DNA of 64,000 bases, taken from positions 62,001 through 126,000 of the forward strand of contig NZ_CP015381.1 in assembly GCF_001854245.1 (NCBI RefSeq), written 5' to 3'. Within the stretch, counting starts at the first letter, position 1. Each line of letters opens with the position of its first letter. The position numbers were made by a program, and so were the translations under genes. The notes beneath the pieces were generated by a model. The model was not told the origin of the DNA, did not search any database, and saw only the letters and a program-made list of their open reading frames with translations. Source of the stretch: Desulfococcus multivorans. GTDB lineage: Bacteria > Desulfobacterota > Desulfobacteria > Desulfobacterales > Desulfococcaceae. Below are positions 38,660 to 48,546 of the stretch, piece after piece.

Positions 38660-40303
38660 TCAGCGATAGAGTCGCCGCATCACCTTTTTATCCAGCTTGC
38701 CCACGCTCGTCTTGGCGATCTCATCCACGAATTCATATCGGTCGGGGACGCCGTATTTGGGAAGTTTTCCGTCCTGAGCCGCCTGCTTCATGTGCTGCTT
38801 CAGGTCATCGGGGGTCACCTTGTCGACGAAATCGGGCTTCAGCACCACGATCATCATGGGGCGTTCACCCCATTTTTCGTCGGGAATGCCGATAGCAGCC
38901 GATTCCAGTACGGCATCGTGTTGACTCAGTATATTTTCCAGGTCCAACGAAGAGACCCACTCGCCGCCGCTCTTGATTACGTCCTTGACCCGATCGGTGA
39001 TCTGGAGATAACCGTTCTCGTCGATATGGCCGACGTCACCGCTGTGGAGCCATCCGTTTTGCCAGAGGGCTTTGGTTTTCTCCAGCGCCTTGAAATAGCT
39101 TCGGGTCAGCCAGGGGGTCCTGAATACCACTTCGCCCGCCGACATGCCGTCATGGGGAAGCGGTTTTCCATCGTCGTCCAGCACCTCGAACTCCACCAAC
39201 GGGAGCGGCAGACCGGTCTTGACGACGATGTCCAGCATCCGGTCCTCGTCCCAGTCCTTCATCTGTTTCGGGGGGACGGAGAGGCTGATGAGGGGACAGG
39301 TTTCCGACATGCCGTATCCGGTGTAGACCGTGATGCCCAAACTTTTTGCGGCCTTGGCCTGCCCCCGGGACAGCTTTGATCCGCCGATGATCACCTTCCA
39401 CCGGGAGAGATCACACGCCTTTGCCGACGGGCTCGTGGCGATCATCTGAAGAACGGTGGGCACGCAGTGGGAGAAGGTGACCTTTTCGTTGGCGATCAGT
39501 TTCAAGAGCATCTCCGGCTCGTATTTTCCAGGATAGACCTGTTTGACCCCCAGGAGGGTGGCGACGTAGGGGAGGCCCCAGGCGTGGACGTGGAACATGG
39601 GCGTGATGGGCATGTAGACGTCGTCGGACCGGAACCGTCCGATGGTTTCGTAAGCGCCCAGGGCGACAGCGGCGGAAAGGGTGTGCAGCATCAGCTGCCG
39701 GTGGGTGAAATGGACACCCTTGGGGTCCCCGGTGGTGCCGGTGGTATAGAAGGTGGTGGCTTTGGTATTTTCGTCCAGATCGGGAAAAGCATATTCCGGC
39801 AAGGCATCGGCCAGCATCTCCTCGTAGACGGCGTCGATGGCGACACGGGTCTCCGGAATCGTGCCGTGTTCGGCGATCACCACCACGGCCTCGACGTTGT
39901 CCAGCTTTTCACGGATGGTTTCCAGGATCGGCAGGAAGTCGGTGTTGATGACGATCAGTTTGGCTTCGGCGTGGTTGATGGTGTAGATGATCTGATCGGC
40001 GGAAAGCCGCCAGTTGACCATTTGCAGCACCGCACCCATCATGGGAACGGCGAAGAAGGCCTCCAGGAAACGATTGCTGTCATAGTCGAACACCGCCACC
40101 GTGTCGCCGGGTTGGATGCCTTTTTTTTCGAGGGCGTTGGCCAGGCGATGGATGCGTTCGTTCAGGTCCCTGTAAGTGTATCGCATTTTGTCGCGATAGA
40201 CGATTTCCTGATCCGGTGCATAGATCAGGGGGGTATTCAACAGTTTTTTGATGATCAGCGGATAGTCGTAAAATTCCCCGGGTTGATAATTTCTCTCCGT
40301 CAT
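38660..40303 (-). CDS. Medium/long-chain fatty-acid-CoA ligase
   Basis: A 547-residue AMP-forming ligase. The P-loop is YTTGTTGDPKG, with GYGMSETCPLI, WLHSGDVGHIDENGYLQI and DRVKDVIKSGGEWVSS, and the catalytic Lys near the C-terminus in KTSVGKLDKK. This arrangement, including the HVHAWG loop, is that of alkK-like medium-chain fatty acid ligases. It activates free acids with ATP and CoA for the adjacent dehydrogenase. GGGGGA precedes the ATG. Confidence 0.92.
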   Translation of the reverse strand: MTERNYQPGEFYDYPLIIKKLLNTPLIYAPDQEIVYRDKMRYTYRDLNERIHRLANALEKKGIQPGDTVAVFDYDSNRFLEAFFAVPMMGAVLQMVNWRLSADQIIYTINHAEAKLIVINTDFLPILETIREKLDNVEAVVVIAEHGTIPETRVAIDAVYEEMLADALPEYAFPDLDENTKATTFYTTGTTGDPKGVHFTHRQLMLHTLSAAVALGAYETIGRFRSDDVYMPITPMFHVHAWGLPYVATLLGVKQVYPGKYEPEMLLKLIANEKVTFSHCVPTVLQMIATSPSAKACDLSRWKVIIGGSKLSRGQAKAAKSLGITVYTGYGMSETCPLISLSVPPKQMKDWDEDRMLDIVVKTGLPLPLVEFEVLDDDGKPLPHDGMSAGEVVFRTPWLTRSYFKALEKTKALWQNGWLHSGDVGHIDENGYLQITDRVKDVIKSGGEWVSSLDLENILSQHDAVLESAAIGIPDEKWGERPMMIVVLKPDFVDKVTPDDLKQHMKQAAQDGKLPKYGVPDRYEFVDEIAKTSVGKLDKKVMRRLYR

Positions 40304-40423
40304 ACTTGTCCCCCATTGTTGTCATTGTGATCGTTATGAATGTTGCGGATCCTTATCATCATCATCAGTTCACGGTGCCGGTATTATTGCTTCGGTGACC
40401 TGACGCCGGTGTTTTGAACGGCG

Positions 40424-40702
40424 TCATTCCATACGGGCCCAGGCGGCATAATCCACGAGCCCGAAACGTTTAAGCTCCTGGGTGAGACCGCGAGCCAGGT
40501 CGCTTCCCCAGGGGATGGGGATCGCCCGCATCCACGTCAGTATGATCATCAGGTCGTTGGACACGGAAAGATTCGCGTACACTCTCGCGCCGACCAGCGA
40601 CGGCGCCGTCAAGGACCGCTTCATTTCCTTCAGATATCGGGCGTCGATACCCTGGTCCCCGGTGCCGCCCATCCGCACTTTAATGATTTCCAGCCATTCC
40701 AT
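40424..40702 (-). CDS. Hypothetical protein leading the fatty-acid operon
   Basis: A 92-residue protein with a beta-alpha-beta look (MEWLEIIKVRMGGT, ARVYANLSVSNDLMIILTW, LARGLTQELKRFGLVDY). It may have a dimeric ferredoxin-like fold as in antibiotic-biosynthesis-type monooxygenases, but no active site is seen. AGGGG precedes the ATG by nine bases. It starts 45 bp downstream of a candidate sigma-54 promoter and would be the first gene of the ligase-dehydrogenase-thiolase operon. Confidence 0.65.
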   Translation of the reverse strand: MEWLEIIKVRMGGTGDQGIDARYLKEMKRSLTAPSLVGARVYANLSVSNDLMIILTWMRAIPIPWGSDLARGLTQELKRFGLVDYAAWARME

Positions 40703-40747
40703 TGGTTTGCCCCTTGATTGACGGTTGCGGGATCAATGCACTTGATA

Positions 40748-40763
40748 AGCATAAAGCATACCA
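40748..40763 (-). promoter_or_regulatory. Candidate sigma-54 promoter of the fatty-acid operon
   Basis: Read on the minus strand TGGTATGCTTTATGCT has the obligatory GG-N10-GC spacing and matches most of TGGCACG-N4-TTGCW. It lies 45 bp upstream of the gene at 40702, with paired dyads about 90 bp further upstream next to a divergent sigma-54 activator. Confidence 0.6.
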
Positions 40764-40834
40764 TATTTGTATTGCCTCATAAAAACAAAGGGTAAACTAT
40801 AGAGAACGTTTTTGGCTGGAAAATAGGACAGAAA

Positions 40835-40882
40835 AACTGTTTTATTTTCCAGTTGGCATATAAACTGGAACATTGTACAGTT
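40835..40882. promoter_or_regulatory. Two AACTG-N10-CAGTT dyads (candidate enhancer)
   Basis: Dyads at 40835-40854 and 40863-40882 share AACTG-N10-CAGTT, with centres 28 bp apart. A TTCCAGTT/AACTGGAA palindrome bridges them (40847-40870). They lie between the activator gene and the sigma-54 promoter, at typical upstream-activator-sequence distance. Confidence 0.6.
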
Positions 40883-40936
40883 CTTTGGGGTCATCATCCC
40901 ATATCCTTCTGTTTGATCGTATTGCCTGGAGGCTAA

Positions 40937-42496
40937 ATGACGACGGATGAAAAAGAGTTTTTCCGTGAAGCCACCCTGAGAATCTGCAGCAGCCTGGAGA
41001 TCGAAAAAGCCCTGTGGCAAAGCCTGATGTACATTCGAGATTTCATGCCGGCACAGCAGATGAGTTTTCACGTTTACCATCGCGATCTGGGTATTGTCGA
41101 AACAGTGGCCCATGCCACGATCGATGCCGGTGAGGCCATGTCCATCAAGAGCCCTCTGTCGTCAAAAGCCCGAAAGCAGGTGGAGATTCAACGCTCCATC
41201 AGGGTCCGGGTCATCGATCGGCTGGGGGATGATCCGGTGACGAGTCCGGTGGCGGGAAGACTGGGTGCCCTCGATCTGTCGGGGGTGGTTATGGATCTCG
41301 TTCTTGAAAAAAAGCTGCTGGGGGTCTTATCGGTGTTCAATAACGGCAGGGAAAAATTCAATTCAGACCATGTCCGACTCCTGAGTCTCCTGAACGAACC
41401 TTGTGCCGTCGCCCTTACCAACAGCATGAGATACCGGGAACTCATGACGCTCCGGGATCTCCTGGCCGACGATAACCGCTATCTGCAGGATGAATTGCGT
41501 CGGATGTCGGGAGAGGAGGTTGTCGGAACCGATTTCGGATTGAAGGGGGTTATGGAGATGGTCCGTCAGGTGGCGCCGCTGGACAGCCCCGTACTGCTTC
41601 TCGGGGAGACCGGGACGGGCAAAGAGGTCATCGCGGGCGCCATCCACAAGTCGTCTCCACGAAAGGATGGTCCTTTCATCAAGGTGAATTGCGGTGCCAT
41701 TCCCGAAACGCTCATGGACAGCGAACTCTTTGGATATGAAAAAGGCGCCTTCACCGGCGCGGTGGTCCAGCAGCGCGGGCGCATCGAGCGAGCCCACGGC
41801 GGCACCCTGTTTCTCGATGAAATCGGAGAATTGTCCGCTGAGGCCCAGGTCCGACTGCTTCGGGTGCTTCAGGAAAAAGAGATCGATCGGGTCGGCGGAA
41901 GCTACCCGATCAAGGTGGACATCCGGATCATCGCGGCGACGCATCGGGACCTGGAGGAGATGATGGCCCTCAGGAAATTTCGGCACGATCTCTATTTCAG
42001 ACTCAGGGTTTTTCCCATTGTCATTCCGCCCCTGAGGGAACGAAAAATCGATATTCCCGCTCTGGTACAGCATTTTATCCTGAAGAAATCGCGCGAAATG
42101 AAGCGTCTGGTAGTGCCGTCCCCCACGCCGGACGCCATCGACCGCCTGATGGCATACCATTGGCCGGGCAACGTTCGGGAATTGGAAAACGTCGTGGAAC
42201 GCTCCCTGATCCTGAACACGGGCGATCGCCTTTTTTTCAATGAGATCGGGGCACGGCTCATGGGGAAGTCGCCGGAGAGCCGCCTTCCCCAGTCTGCAGA
42301 AACAGACAAATCGATGACGCTTGACGAGATGGTGTCCCGTCACATCCGACGGGTTCTCGACAGGTGCGGGGGCCGTGTGGAGGGAGACCATGGGGCCGCC
42401 CGGCTGCTCGGCGTCCACCCCTCCACCCTCAGGAAGCGGATGGCAAAACTCGGGATCCCTTTCGGGCGAAAGGCGAAGATATATCGGGGATCATGA
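40937..42496 (+). CDS. Sigma-54-dependent transcriptional activator with GAF domain
   Basis: A 519-residue enhancer-binding protein. Residues ~1-165 form a GAF sensor domain, a short coiled coil follows near 175-190, and the AAA+ domain shows Walker A GETGTGKE, the sigma-54 loop GAFTGA in [13 protein letters not shown], Walker [13 protein letters not shown] and [11 protein letters not shown] Fis-type helix-turn-helix ends the protein ([20 protein letters not shown]). GGAGG precedes the ATG. It is divergent from the fatty-acid operon, whose promoter region carries a sigma-54 site and two dyads. The GAF ligand, perhaps an acyl-CoA or acid, is unknown. Its stop abuts the hoxW-like stop. Confidence 0.94.
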   Translation: MTTDEKEFFREATLRICSSLEIEKALWQSLMYIRDFMPAQQMSFHVYHRDLGIVETVAHATIDAGEAMSIKSPLSSKARKQVEIQRSIRVRVIDRLGDDPVTSPVAGRLGALDLSGVVMDLVLEKKLLGVLSVFNNGREKFNSDHVRLLSLLNEPCAVALTNSMRYRELMTLRDLLADDNRYLQDELRRMSGEEVVGTDFGLKGVMEMVRQVAPLDSPVLLLGETGTGKEVIAGAIHKSSPRKDGPFIKVNCGAIPETLMDSELFGYEKGAFTGAVVQQRGRIERAHGGTLFLDEIGELSAEAQVRLLRVLQEKEIDRVGGSYPIKVDIRIIAATHRDLEEMMALRKFRHDLYFRLRVFPIVIPPLRERKIDIPALVQHFILKKSREMKRLVVPSPTPDAIDRLMAYHWPGNVRELENVVERSLILNTGDRLFFNEIGARLMGKSPESRLPQSAETDKSMTLDEMVSRHIRRVLDRCGGRVEGDHGAARLLGVHPSTLRKRMAKLGIPFGRKAKIYRGS

Positions 42497-43009
42497 AACA
42501 AGACCGCCACTGCCCCGTGAATTCCGCATGACCGGTGCTCCGGCAACGGTTTTTTTCCCCAGATCACGAAGCCTTTCCGGAATTGACGACAGGGCCTTCT
42601 CGGCCGTTTCGCTCAGGCCCTCGCCGTGATTGAAATCGACGCCTGGAACCGTCGCGAGCCATACCGGCGGCGCCTTGTGGTAAAGAAGGCGGACACAGGC
42701 CATGATCGTCGCCGGATCGAGGCCGTGTCCGAAAACGAGGGCGCGGGATTTCGCGGAGAGGGGGTGCACCCGAATCCCAGGCTGCGCATTGCCGCCTTCC
42801 GCGGAGATGACCCGGGCATCCGTGAAGACAATGCCGGAGACGTCATCCCGGGCGACGTCTTCTGCAAGCTCGGGCGTCAACTGGTGCACGGCGATATGCA
42901 GGACGTCTCCGTCGCGTTCCCGCCAGAGGCGCTCGAGCATCTCCCCCAGCCGCAGCCCCGCGCCGTCGTCCCGGCGCAGGGGGTTGCCCCAGGCGATAAT
43001 CAGCATCAT
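42491..43009 (-). CDS. hoxW: Hydrogenase maturation protease (HoxW/HycI type)
   Basis: A 172-residue endopeptidase from the ATG at 43009, five bases after the hoxH stop. IIAWGNPLRRDDGAG is the family start motif with a Ni-binding acidic residue; TDARVIS and FGHGLDPATIMAC match later motifs. It would cut the C-terminal peptide from the hydrogenase large subunit after Ni insertion. Its stop codon directly abuts that of the convergent sigma-54 activator (42491-42496), leaving no intergenic space. Confidence 0.88.
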   Translation of the reverse strand: MMLIIAWGNPLRRDDGAGLRLGEMLERLWRERDGDVLHIAVHQLTPELAEDVARDDVSGIVFTDARVISAEGGNAQPGIRVHPLSAKSRALVFGHGLDPATIMACVRLLYHKAPPVWLATVPGVDFNHGEGLSETAEKALSSIPERLRDLGKKTVAGAPVMRNSRGSGGLVS

Positions 43010-43014
43010 CGGCG

Positions 43015-44463
43015 TCAGCCCCGGATCTTTTCGTCGACCAGGCATCCCCGGGCATCCAGAATCTGAACCTGCATGGGCATTTGGCCGACGGCGTGGGTCG
43101 AACAGCTGAGACAGGGATCGTAAAGACGGATGCCGTGTTCAATCCGGTTCAACACCCCTTCGGTCACGGTCGATCCCCTGATGTAGGCCCGGGCGATCTG
43201 GGCGATGGTCCTGTTCATGGCCAGATTGTTGTTGCCGGTGGCCACCAGGAGACGAACCGCCTGGAGTATGCCGTCCTCGTTGACGCGGTACTGGTGAAAG
43301 AGGGTGCCCCGCGGTGCTTCCATGACGCCGATTCCAGTCAGCTGGTTCACGCCCGCCCGGCTGCGGAGTTGAGCGTCATGGACCAGGGGATCCTCGATGA
43401 TGCCGGCGATCCGCTCGAGGGAGAAGAGAATCTCGATGAGGCGGGCATAGTGGGCGTGAAAACTGCCCCAGACCGGCTTGTCTCCGTCGCCCAGACGCCT
43501 GAACCGCCGGAGCTCCCGGTCGGCCCGGGGCGTACCCGCGAAATCGCAGAGATTGAGTCGCGCCATGGGGCCTACCCGGTATAGACCCGGTACATCGCCT
43601 GTGCCGTCGCCGTACCCGAGGGGTCGGTAGTAAGGAAACTTGAGATAGCTCCAGGGTTGGACCGCCTCGGCGATGATCTCCTGCCATCGATGGTCCGCCA
43701 GTCCCGATTCGAGATGTCTGCCGTCGGCATCCATGACCCGAAGTACGCCGTCGTAATGCTCCAGGCCCCCTTCCGGGGTCGTCAGGCCGAGGAAGAGACT
43801 GGGAAAATTGCCGTAGCAATCCGCTTCCTGCTGAAAGGCGTCGTATCGGTCCAGGAGCAGATCGATGGCCGCATCGACGGTGTCGAAGGCCTCGGGCAGA
43901 CTCCTGCCGACGGCGTCGACATCCTCGGGCGTCAGACCTTTGCGCACGCCGCCGGGAACGGCCCAGGGCGGGTGGACGCTCTGGCCGCCGAGCATCCGGA
44001 TGATTTCCTGGCCGAACCGGCGGAGACGGATGCCTTTTCGAACCAGGTCGGGGTGTTTCGCCATGAGCCCCACCATGTTGCGCCGGGCCGGGTCGCTCTC
44101 CATGCCCAGGATCAGGTCGGGACCGCTCAGAAAAAAGAAGCTGAGGGCATGGCTTTGGACATACTGGGCGTGGTTGATGAGCCGCCGAAGGATTTCCGCG
44201 GCGGGGGGGATCCGGACGCCCAGAATGGCGTCGCCGGCCTTGGCCGAGGCCAGCATGTGGCTCACGGGACAGATACCGCAAATGCGCATGGTGATGCCCG
44301 GCATCTCCGAATAGGTGCGGCCCACGCAGAATTTTTCGAAGCCGCGGAATTCCGTTACATGGAATCGGGCATCGGCCACTTGTCCGGCATCGTCCAGGTG
44401 GATGGTGATCCTGGCATGGCCTTCGATCCGGGTCACCGGTTCTATGGTCAATTGTTGTGTCAT
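43015..44463 (-). CDS. hoxH: NAD-linked [NiFe]-hydrogenase large subunit
   Basis: A 482-residue catalytic subunit. The Ni-Fe ligands are C62/C65 ([10 protein letters not shown]) and C451/C454 (DPCLSC). The cleavage site after H457 would release a 25-residue tail. These motifs and the [12 protein letters not shown] run match the HoxH group 3d type more than periplasmic uptake enzymes. It reversibly oxidises H2 with the HoxY small subunit; electrons go to NAD through HoxFU. GAGGGGG precedes the ATG. A 181-bp gap with a decayed dispersed repeat separates it from hoxY. Confidence 0.95.
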   Translation of the reverse strand: MTQQLTIEPVTRIEGHARITIHLDDAGQVADARFHVTEFRGFEKFCVGRTYSEMPGITMRICGICPVSHMLASAKAGDAILGVRIPPAAEILRRLINHAQYVQSHALSFFFLSGPDLILGMESDPARRNMVGLMAKHPDLVRKGIRLRRFGQEIIRMLGGQSVHPPWAVPGGVRKGLTPEDVDAVGRSLPEAFDTVDAAIDLLLDRYDAFQQEADCYGNFPSLFLGLTTPEGGLEHYDGVLRVMDADGRHLESGLADHRWQEIIAEAVQPWSYLKFPYYRPLGYGDGTGDVPGLYRVGPMARLNLCDFAGTPRADRELRRFRRLGDGDKPVWGSFHAHYARLIEILFSLERIAGIIEDPLVHDAQLRSRAGVNQLTGIGVMEAPRGTLFHQYRVNEDGILQAVRLLVATGNNNLAMNRTIAQIARAYIRGSTVTEGVLNRIEHGIRLYDPCLSCSTHAVGQMPMQVQILDARGCLVDEKIRG

Positions 44464-44478
44464 ATATACCCCCTCAGG

Positions 44479-44515
44479 TTTCGACTGTCACAGGCCGGTG
44501 CCGGGAGGATACGCC
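44479..44515. repeat. Dispersed palindromic repeat, degenerate copy inside the hox operon
   Basis: TCGACTGTCACAGGCCGGTGCCGGGAGGAT retains the core of the repeat family but not both arms. It sits in the hoxY-hoxH gap. Confidence 0.6.
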
Positions 44516-44644
44516 CGCGCCCCGCGCGGTTTCGTTCAATCGCCGCTGAAGCCTGCTCCGGTCGGCCCGGAAAAGCGCTTGCGCTCAAACAGTCCGGGCC
44601 GCTGATTCGGCGGATCGCCGCGGGTCCCCTTTACCGGCCGGGCC

Positions 44645-45199
44645 TCAGCCAAAGGTGCGCATCTCTTCCGGGAGGACGATGGGCTTGCCTTTGAGCAGGG
44701 CGTCCAGGGCCGTCCAGATGCGTTCCCTGCCCGGGGGGCAACCGGGCAGGAAGGCATCCACGGAGATCACCTGGTGGAGTGGGAGCACCCGGGGCAGCAG
44801 GCGCGGCAGCGTTTCGGAAGAATGCCCGCCCGGGGGCGCTTCTCCCGGCCCTTCGGCATAGACTTCGGCAACGAGGCGGCGCGCATCCAGTCGGTTGCGC
44901 ATGGCAGGCACATTGCCCGTCACGGCGCAGTCGCCGAAACTCGCGACCATCCGGCTGTTTTCACGGATCCTGCGTGCGTCCCGCAGGTGGTCCGTGTTGA
45001 CGACGGCGCCTTCGACCAGGGTGACATCCACGTTCAGGGGAAAGGTCTTGATGTCCATGAGGGGGCTGTAGACGAGATCGACCGCTTCGAAGACCTCGAT
45101 CAACCGCTCGTCCAGATCGAGAAAGCTCATGTGGCAGCCGGAGCATCCGCCCAGCCAGGCGGTGGCCAGCCGTATCCGGGCGGTTCGGTTCAGGTCCAT
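44645..45199 (-). CDS. hoxY: [NiFe]-hydrogenase small subunit
   Basis: A 184-residue small subunit with one [4Fe-4S] cluster: C19 and C22 (WLGGCSGCH), C91 (FGDCAVTGN) and C154 (LPGCPPG) are the four proximal-cluster ligands. It lacks the extra ferredoxin-like domain of periplasmic small subunits and any twin-arginine signal, so the enzyme is cytoplasmic. It passes electrons from HoxH to HoxU. The gene starts one base after the hoxU stop. Confidence 0.94.
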   Translation of the reverse strand: MDLNRTARIRLATAWLGGCSGCHMSFLDLDERLIEVFEAVDLVYSPLMDIKTFPLNVDVTLVEGAVVNTDHLRDARRIRENSRMVASFGDCAVTGNVPAMRNRLDARRLVAEVYAEGPGEAPPGGHSSETLPRLLPRVLPLHQVISVDAFLPGCPPGRERIWTALDALLKGKPIVLPEEMRTFG

Positions 45200-45200
45200 A

Positions 45201-45923
45201 TCATTCCCCCCAATTCCATATGTTGTCGTCGCGGCCGCTCAGGATCCAGGCCAGAAAGTCCTGCCGTTTCTCCATTTCGGCAACACCGGTCCCCTTGCTG
45301 AAGATGGCGCCGGTGGGACACACCTGTACGCATTTGCCGCAAGAGGTGCAACTCCGGGTCTTTCCCCAGGGAATGTTCATGCCGGTGATGACGTTCGTAT
45401 GAATTCCCCGGCCCATCATATCGAGGGTATGGGCACCCTCGACCTCGTCGCAGACCCGGACGCACCGCGCACAGAGAATGCAACGATTGGGATCCCGGAC
45501 ATGGCGCTCGTGACTGGCGTCCACGGCAAGGTCGGGGTAGCGGTATTCATAACGGACGTGATCCACCCCGAGCCTCGCGGCCATCCGCTGAAGCTCGCAG
45601 CGGCCGTTCATGACGCACACGGCGCAAACGTGATTGCGTTCCGTAAGGAGGAGTTCGATGATCATCCTGCGATACCGCCCAAGGGTCTCTGTTTCGGTTC
45701 GCACCACCATGCCTTCCTGGGCCTGGGTGATGCAGGAGGCCGTCAATCGGGGGCTCCCCTCGACCTCGACGAGGCACAACCGGCATCCCCCTCTGGGGCT
45801 GAGGCCTTTGAGACGGCAGAGGGTGGGGATGAAGATGTCCGCGTCCTCGGCGGCTTCGAGGATGGTGCTGCCCTTCTTGGCACTGATGAGCCTGTCGTTG
45901 ATGGTGAGGGTGACGACCGTCAT
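45201..45923 (-). CDS. hoxU: Diaphorase small subunit with 2Fe-2S and 4Fe-4S clusters
   Basis: A 240-residue NuoG-N-terminal-like protein. The [2Fe-2S] domain holds C-x10-C-x2-C ([16 protein letters not shown]) and a later Cys; [14 protein letters not shown] is the His/Cys cluster; two ferredoxin motifs follow ([23 protein letters not shown]). It relays electrons between HoxY and HoxF. ATG at 45923 with GGAGG eight bases upstream; a TTG two codons earlier is less likely. Confidence 0.94.
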   Translation of the reverse strand: MTVVTLTINDRLISAKKGSTILEAAEDADIFIPTLCRLKGLSPRGGCRLCLVEVEGSPRLTASCITQAQEGMVVRTETETLGRYRRMIIELLLTERNHVCAVCVMNGRCELQRMAARLGVDHVRYEYRYPDLAVDASHERHVRDPNRCILCARCVRVCDEVEGAHTLDMMGRGIHTNVITGMNIPWGKTRSCTSCGKCVQVCPTGAIFSKGTGVAEMEKRQDFLAWILSGRDDNIWNWGE

Positions 45924-45980
45924 GATCAAAACCTCCGCGTTGACGTTGAAGGCCGGGCATGGGAAACCTCCCGGACGGGC

Positions 45981-47651
45981 TTATATCGCCCGGGAAACAG
46001 CGTTGTCAAAGCGACATACCCCGGCCGGGCAGTGATGATCCCGGATGTGAACCTCGTATTCGTCCCTGAAAAAACGCAAAGTGCTCAAAATCGGATTGGG
46101 TGCTGTCTGCCCCAGACCGCAGAGACTGGTATCCTTCACCATCCCGCAGAGCTCCTCGAGGTTTTCAAGGTCCTTCATGGTGGCGGCACCTTCGGTGATG
46201 CGAGTCAGGATGCGATGCATCTGCACGGTTCCCCCTCGACAGGGGCCGCATTTGCCGCAGCTTTCATCCATGCAGAACGCCATGAAAAACCTGGCCACGT
46301 CGGGCATGCAGCTGGTGTCGTCCATGACGATAAGCCCCCCTGATCCCATGATTGAGCCCAGGGCCGCCAGGGCTTCATAATCCATGGGGGTGTCGAGGTT
46401 GTCCGCAGGAATGCAGCCGCCGCTGGGCCCGCCGGTCTGTGCGGCCTTGAAGGCGCGGCCGTCCTGTATCCCGCCGCCGATGTCATATACGATCTCCCGC
46501 AGGGTGATGCCCATGGGCACTTCGATGAGGCCCGTGTTGACGGTTTTACCCGCCAGCGCGAAGATCTTGGTGCCCTTGCTCTTTTCCGTGCCCAGGCCGG
46601 CATACCATTCAGCCCCCCGATTGATGATCATGGCGACGTTCCCGAAGGTTTCGACGTTGTTGATCAGGGTCGGGGCGCCCCAGAGACCCTGTTGCGCCGG
46701 GTAGGGGGGACGGGGAACGGGTTGACCCCGGCGCCCCATGATGGACTGCATCAGGGCGGTCTCTTCGCCGCAGACAAAGGCGCCCGCGCCCATGCGGATA
46801 TCGATGCGGAAATTGAAGGGGCTGTCCAGGGCCCGGTTGCCCAGAAGTCCCGCCCGCTCGGCTTGCGTGATGGCCTTTTCGAGTCGTTTGGCGGCCAGCG
46901 GATATTCCCTTCGGACGTAGATATACCCCCGGTCCGCGCCGACGGCGTAGCCGGCGACGGCCATCCCCTCCAGCACCCGATGGGGGTCGGATTCCATCAG
47001 GGTCCGGTCCATGTAAGCGCCGGGGTCGCCTTCGTCGCCGTTGGCGACGACATACTTTCGGTCGCCGGTCGCTTTCTGCACCCGCTGCCACTTGAACCCG
47101 GTCGGGTAGCCTGCGCCGCCGCGACCCCGAAGGCCGCTTCTCAAGATCTCCACACACACGTCCGAAGGCGTCATCTCCCGAAGGACCTGCCCCAGGGCTT
47201 CATATCCGCCCGCAGCGACGCAGCTCTCCAGCCGTTCCGGGTCGATGTCGCCGCTGCCGGCAAGCACCACCTTCTCCTGCTTGGCGAAAAAGGGAATATC
47301 ATGAGAGAGGATGCGTGCGTCGAGGGACGGGACGGTCTGGCCCCTGACGTGCCGGTTCAGAATGGGCGCCACCATCTCCGGTGTCACCCGCTCGTATATG
47401 ACGTCGGCTTCACCCCTGTTTTTGATCGTTACCATCGGACCGCGGCTGCAGGGTCCCATGCATCCGCTCGTCGCGGCTTCCACCTCAGCCGCAAGCCCTT
47501 CCGCCGTGATCGCATCGGCAAACGCCGCCAGTATTTTCGACGCGCCGGAAGAAATGCACGGCGTGCTCATGCAGCAGAGAATGCGGCACCGGAACTTCGC
47601 CTGTCGTTCCTGTTCGACCTGGGCCATGGCCTTGAGTTCGATTCGGTTCAT
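45981..47651 (-). CDS. hoxF: NAD(H)-binding diaphorase subunit (NuoF-like)
   Basis: A 556-residue flavoprotein. The N-terminal thioredoxin-like [2Fe-2S] part has CCMSTPC and CMGPCSRG. The NADH site is [16 protein letters not shown] and the FMN site [13 protein letters not shown]. The SLBB domain precedes the [4Fe-4S] motif [19 protein letters not shown] end follows. It carries hydride between NAD and the Fe-S chain, giving the enzyme its NAD-reducing bidirectional character. It lies 62 bp after hoxE. Confidence 0.95.
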   Translation of the reverse strand: MNRIELKAMAQVEQERQAKFRCRILCCMSTPCISSGASKILAAFADAITAEGLAAEVEAATSGCMGPCSRGPMVTIKNRGEADVIYERVTPEMVAPILNRHVRGQTVPSLDARILSHDIPFFAKQEKVVLAGSGDIDPERLESCVAAGGYEALGQVLREMTPSDVCVEILRSGLRGRGGAGYPTGFKWQRVQKATGDRKYVVANGDEGDPGAYMDRTLMESDPHRVLEGMAVAGYAVGADRGYIYVRREYPLAAKRLEKAITQAERAGLLGNRALDSPFNFRIDIRMGAGAFVCGEETALMQSIMGRRGQPVPRPPYPAQQGLWGAPTLINNVETFGNVAMIINRGAEWYAGLGTEKSKGTKIFALAGKTVNTGLIEVPMGITLREIVYDIGGGIQDGRAFKAAQTGGPSGGCIPADNLDTPMDYEALAALGSIMGSGGLIVMDDTSCMPDVARFFMAFCMDESCGKCGPCRGGTVQMHRILTRITEGAATMKDLENLEELCGMVKDTSLCGLGQTAPNPILSTLRFFRDEYEVHIRDHHCPAGVCRFDNAVSRAI

Positions 47652-47713
47652 CGTATCGTTCTTCCCTTTGACGGTTAGCGGTTTCAGGGATGCATCGGGA
47701 GCGGTGGATTGGA

Positions 47714-48235
47714 TCAGTCGGCGCCGCTTACGCGCCGGCGTACCTTATCCAGGGTCGAGGCCGATGTTGCCTTTCCCAGCACGACGTCGTCCAGAACCAC
47801 CACCGGCGCCAGACCGCAGCATCCCAGGCACCGGGCCGTGTTCAAGGTCAGCTTCCCATCGGCGGTGGTGTGCCCGGCCTTGACGTCAAAACCGCTTTCC
47901 AGGGCTTCGACAATCTCGAAGGATTTTCCCACATAGCAGGCGGTGCCCAGGCAGACGATGCAGGAATGTTCCCCCTGGGGCTTGAGGGAAAAGAAGTGAT
48001 AGAAGGTGGCCACCCCGTAAACCCAGCTGGACGGGAGCCTCAGCATCCGGGCGACATACATGAGGACGTCCTCGGGAAGGTAGCCGAAGGCTTCCTGGGC
48101 GGCCGTCAGCACCTCGATAAGGGCATCCTGCTTGAACTGCTGCCGTTTGATGACGCGGTCGACGGCTTTGTACCGCGGATCTCCCATGGGGTGTGACTTT
48201 TGTTCGTCCGCCGGCTTCGGAGCGACTTGCGCCAT
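47714..48235 (-). CDS. hoxE: 2Fe-2S subunit HoxE (NuoE-like)
   Basis: A 173-residue thioredoxin-like ferredoxin. Its four ligands are in CLGTACYVG and CLGCCGLAP, and [16 protein letters not shown] and [12 protein letters not shown] are NuoE signatures. GAGAGGA precedes the ATG. Presence of hoxE marks this as the five-subunit HoxEFUYH type known mostly from cyanobacteria and some proteobacteria, possibly with a second electron entry such as ferredoxin. It is the first gene of the hox operon. Confidence 0.94.
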   Translation of the reverse strand: MAQVAPKPADEQKSHPMGDPRYKAVDRVIKRQQFKQDALIEVLTAAQEAFGYLPEDVLMYVARMLRLPSSWVYGVATFYHFFSLKPQGEHSCIVCLGTACYVGKSFEIVEALESGFDVKAGHTTADGKLTLNTARCLGCCGLAPVVVLDDVVLGKATSASTLDKVRRRVSGAD

Positions 48236-48546
48236 GATGATTTCCTCTCTGTAATCATGCGATCGTGTTGCATCGTGGTGCGAAGAATCAGCGTATTATG
48301 GGATGAAAGCCGAAGGTTGGATATCGGACTCAACTTTCGACTTTCATGATGGTGACCAGATAGAGGTGCCGGGAGGATACGGCCTATGAAGGTCGAAAGT
48401 TGAGTATCGAATTTATAAAATGCGACACATTGGCTTGTATATAGGGGTTTCCCATCATTTGCCTGGGGTATTCTCCTGTATATATGTCGGGATAAACCCT
48501 GAAAAGCATCCGTGATGAATGATGTCCGGATTTGGCGGGATACCCT
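48236..48546. other. Non-coding region upstream of hoxE
   Basis: 311 bp between hoxE and the end of the second sigma-54 activator gene. It contains a full dispersed repeat (48330-48403) and two TGTATATA boxes (48436-48443, 48477-48484), which read TATATACA on the minus strand and could include the hox -10 element. No gene is seen. Confidence 0.55.
48330..48403. repeat. Dispersed palindromic repeat, full-length copy C
   Basis: CAACTTTCGACTTTCATGAT at the left, GGTGCCGGGAGGATACGGCC in the core and GGTCGAAAGTTG at the right. It lies upstream of hoxE and is the copy closest to the family consensus. Confidence 0.88.

Noticed and set aside
40854-40869. Plus-strand TGGCATATAAACTGGA as a sigma-54 promoter of the activator
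   Set aside because: The -12 dinucleotide is GG, not GC, and the segment is better explained as part of the AACTG/CAGTT dyads.
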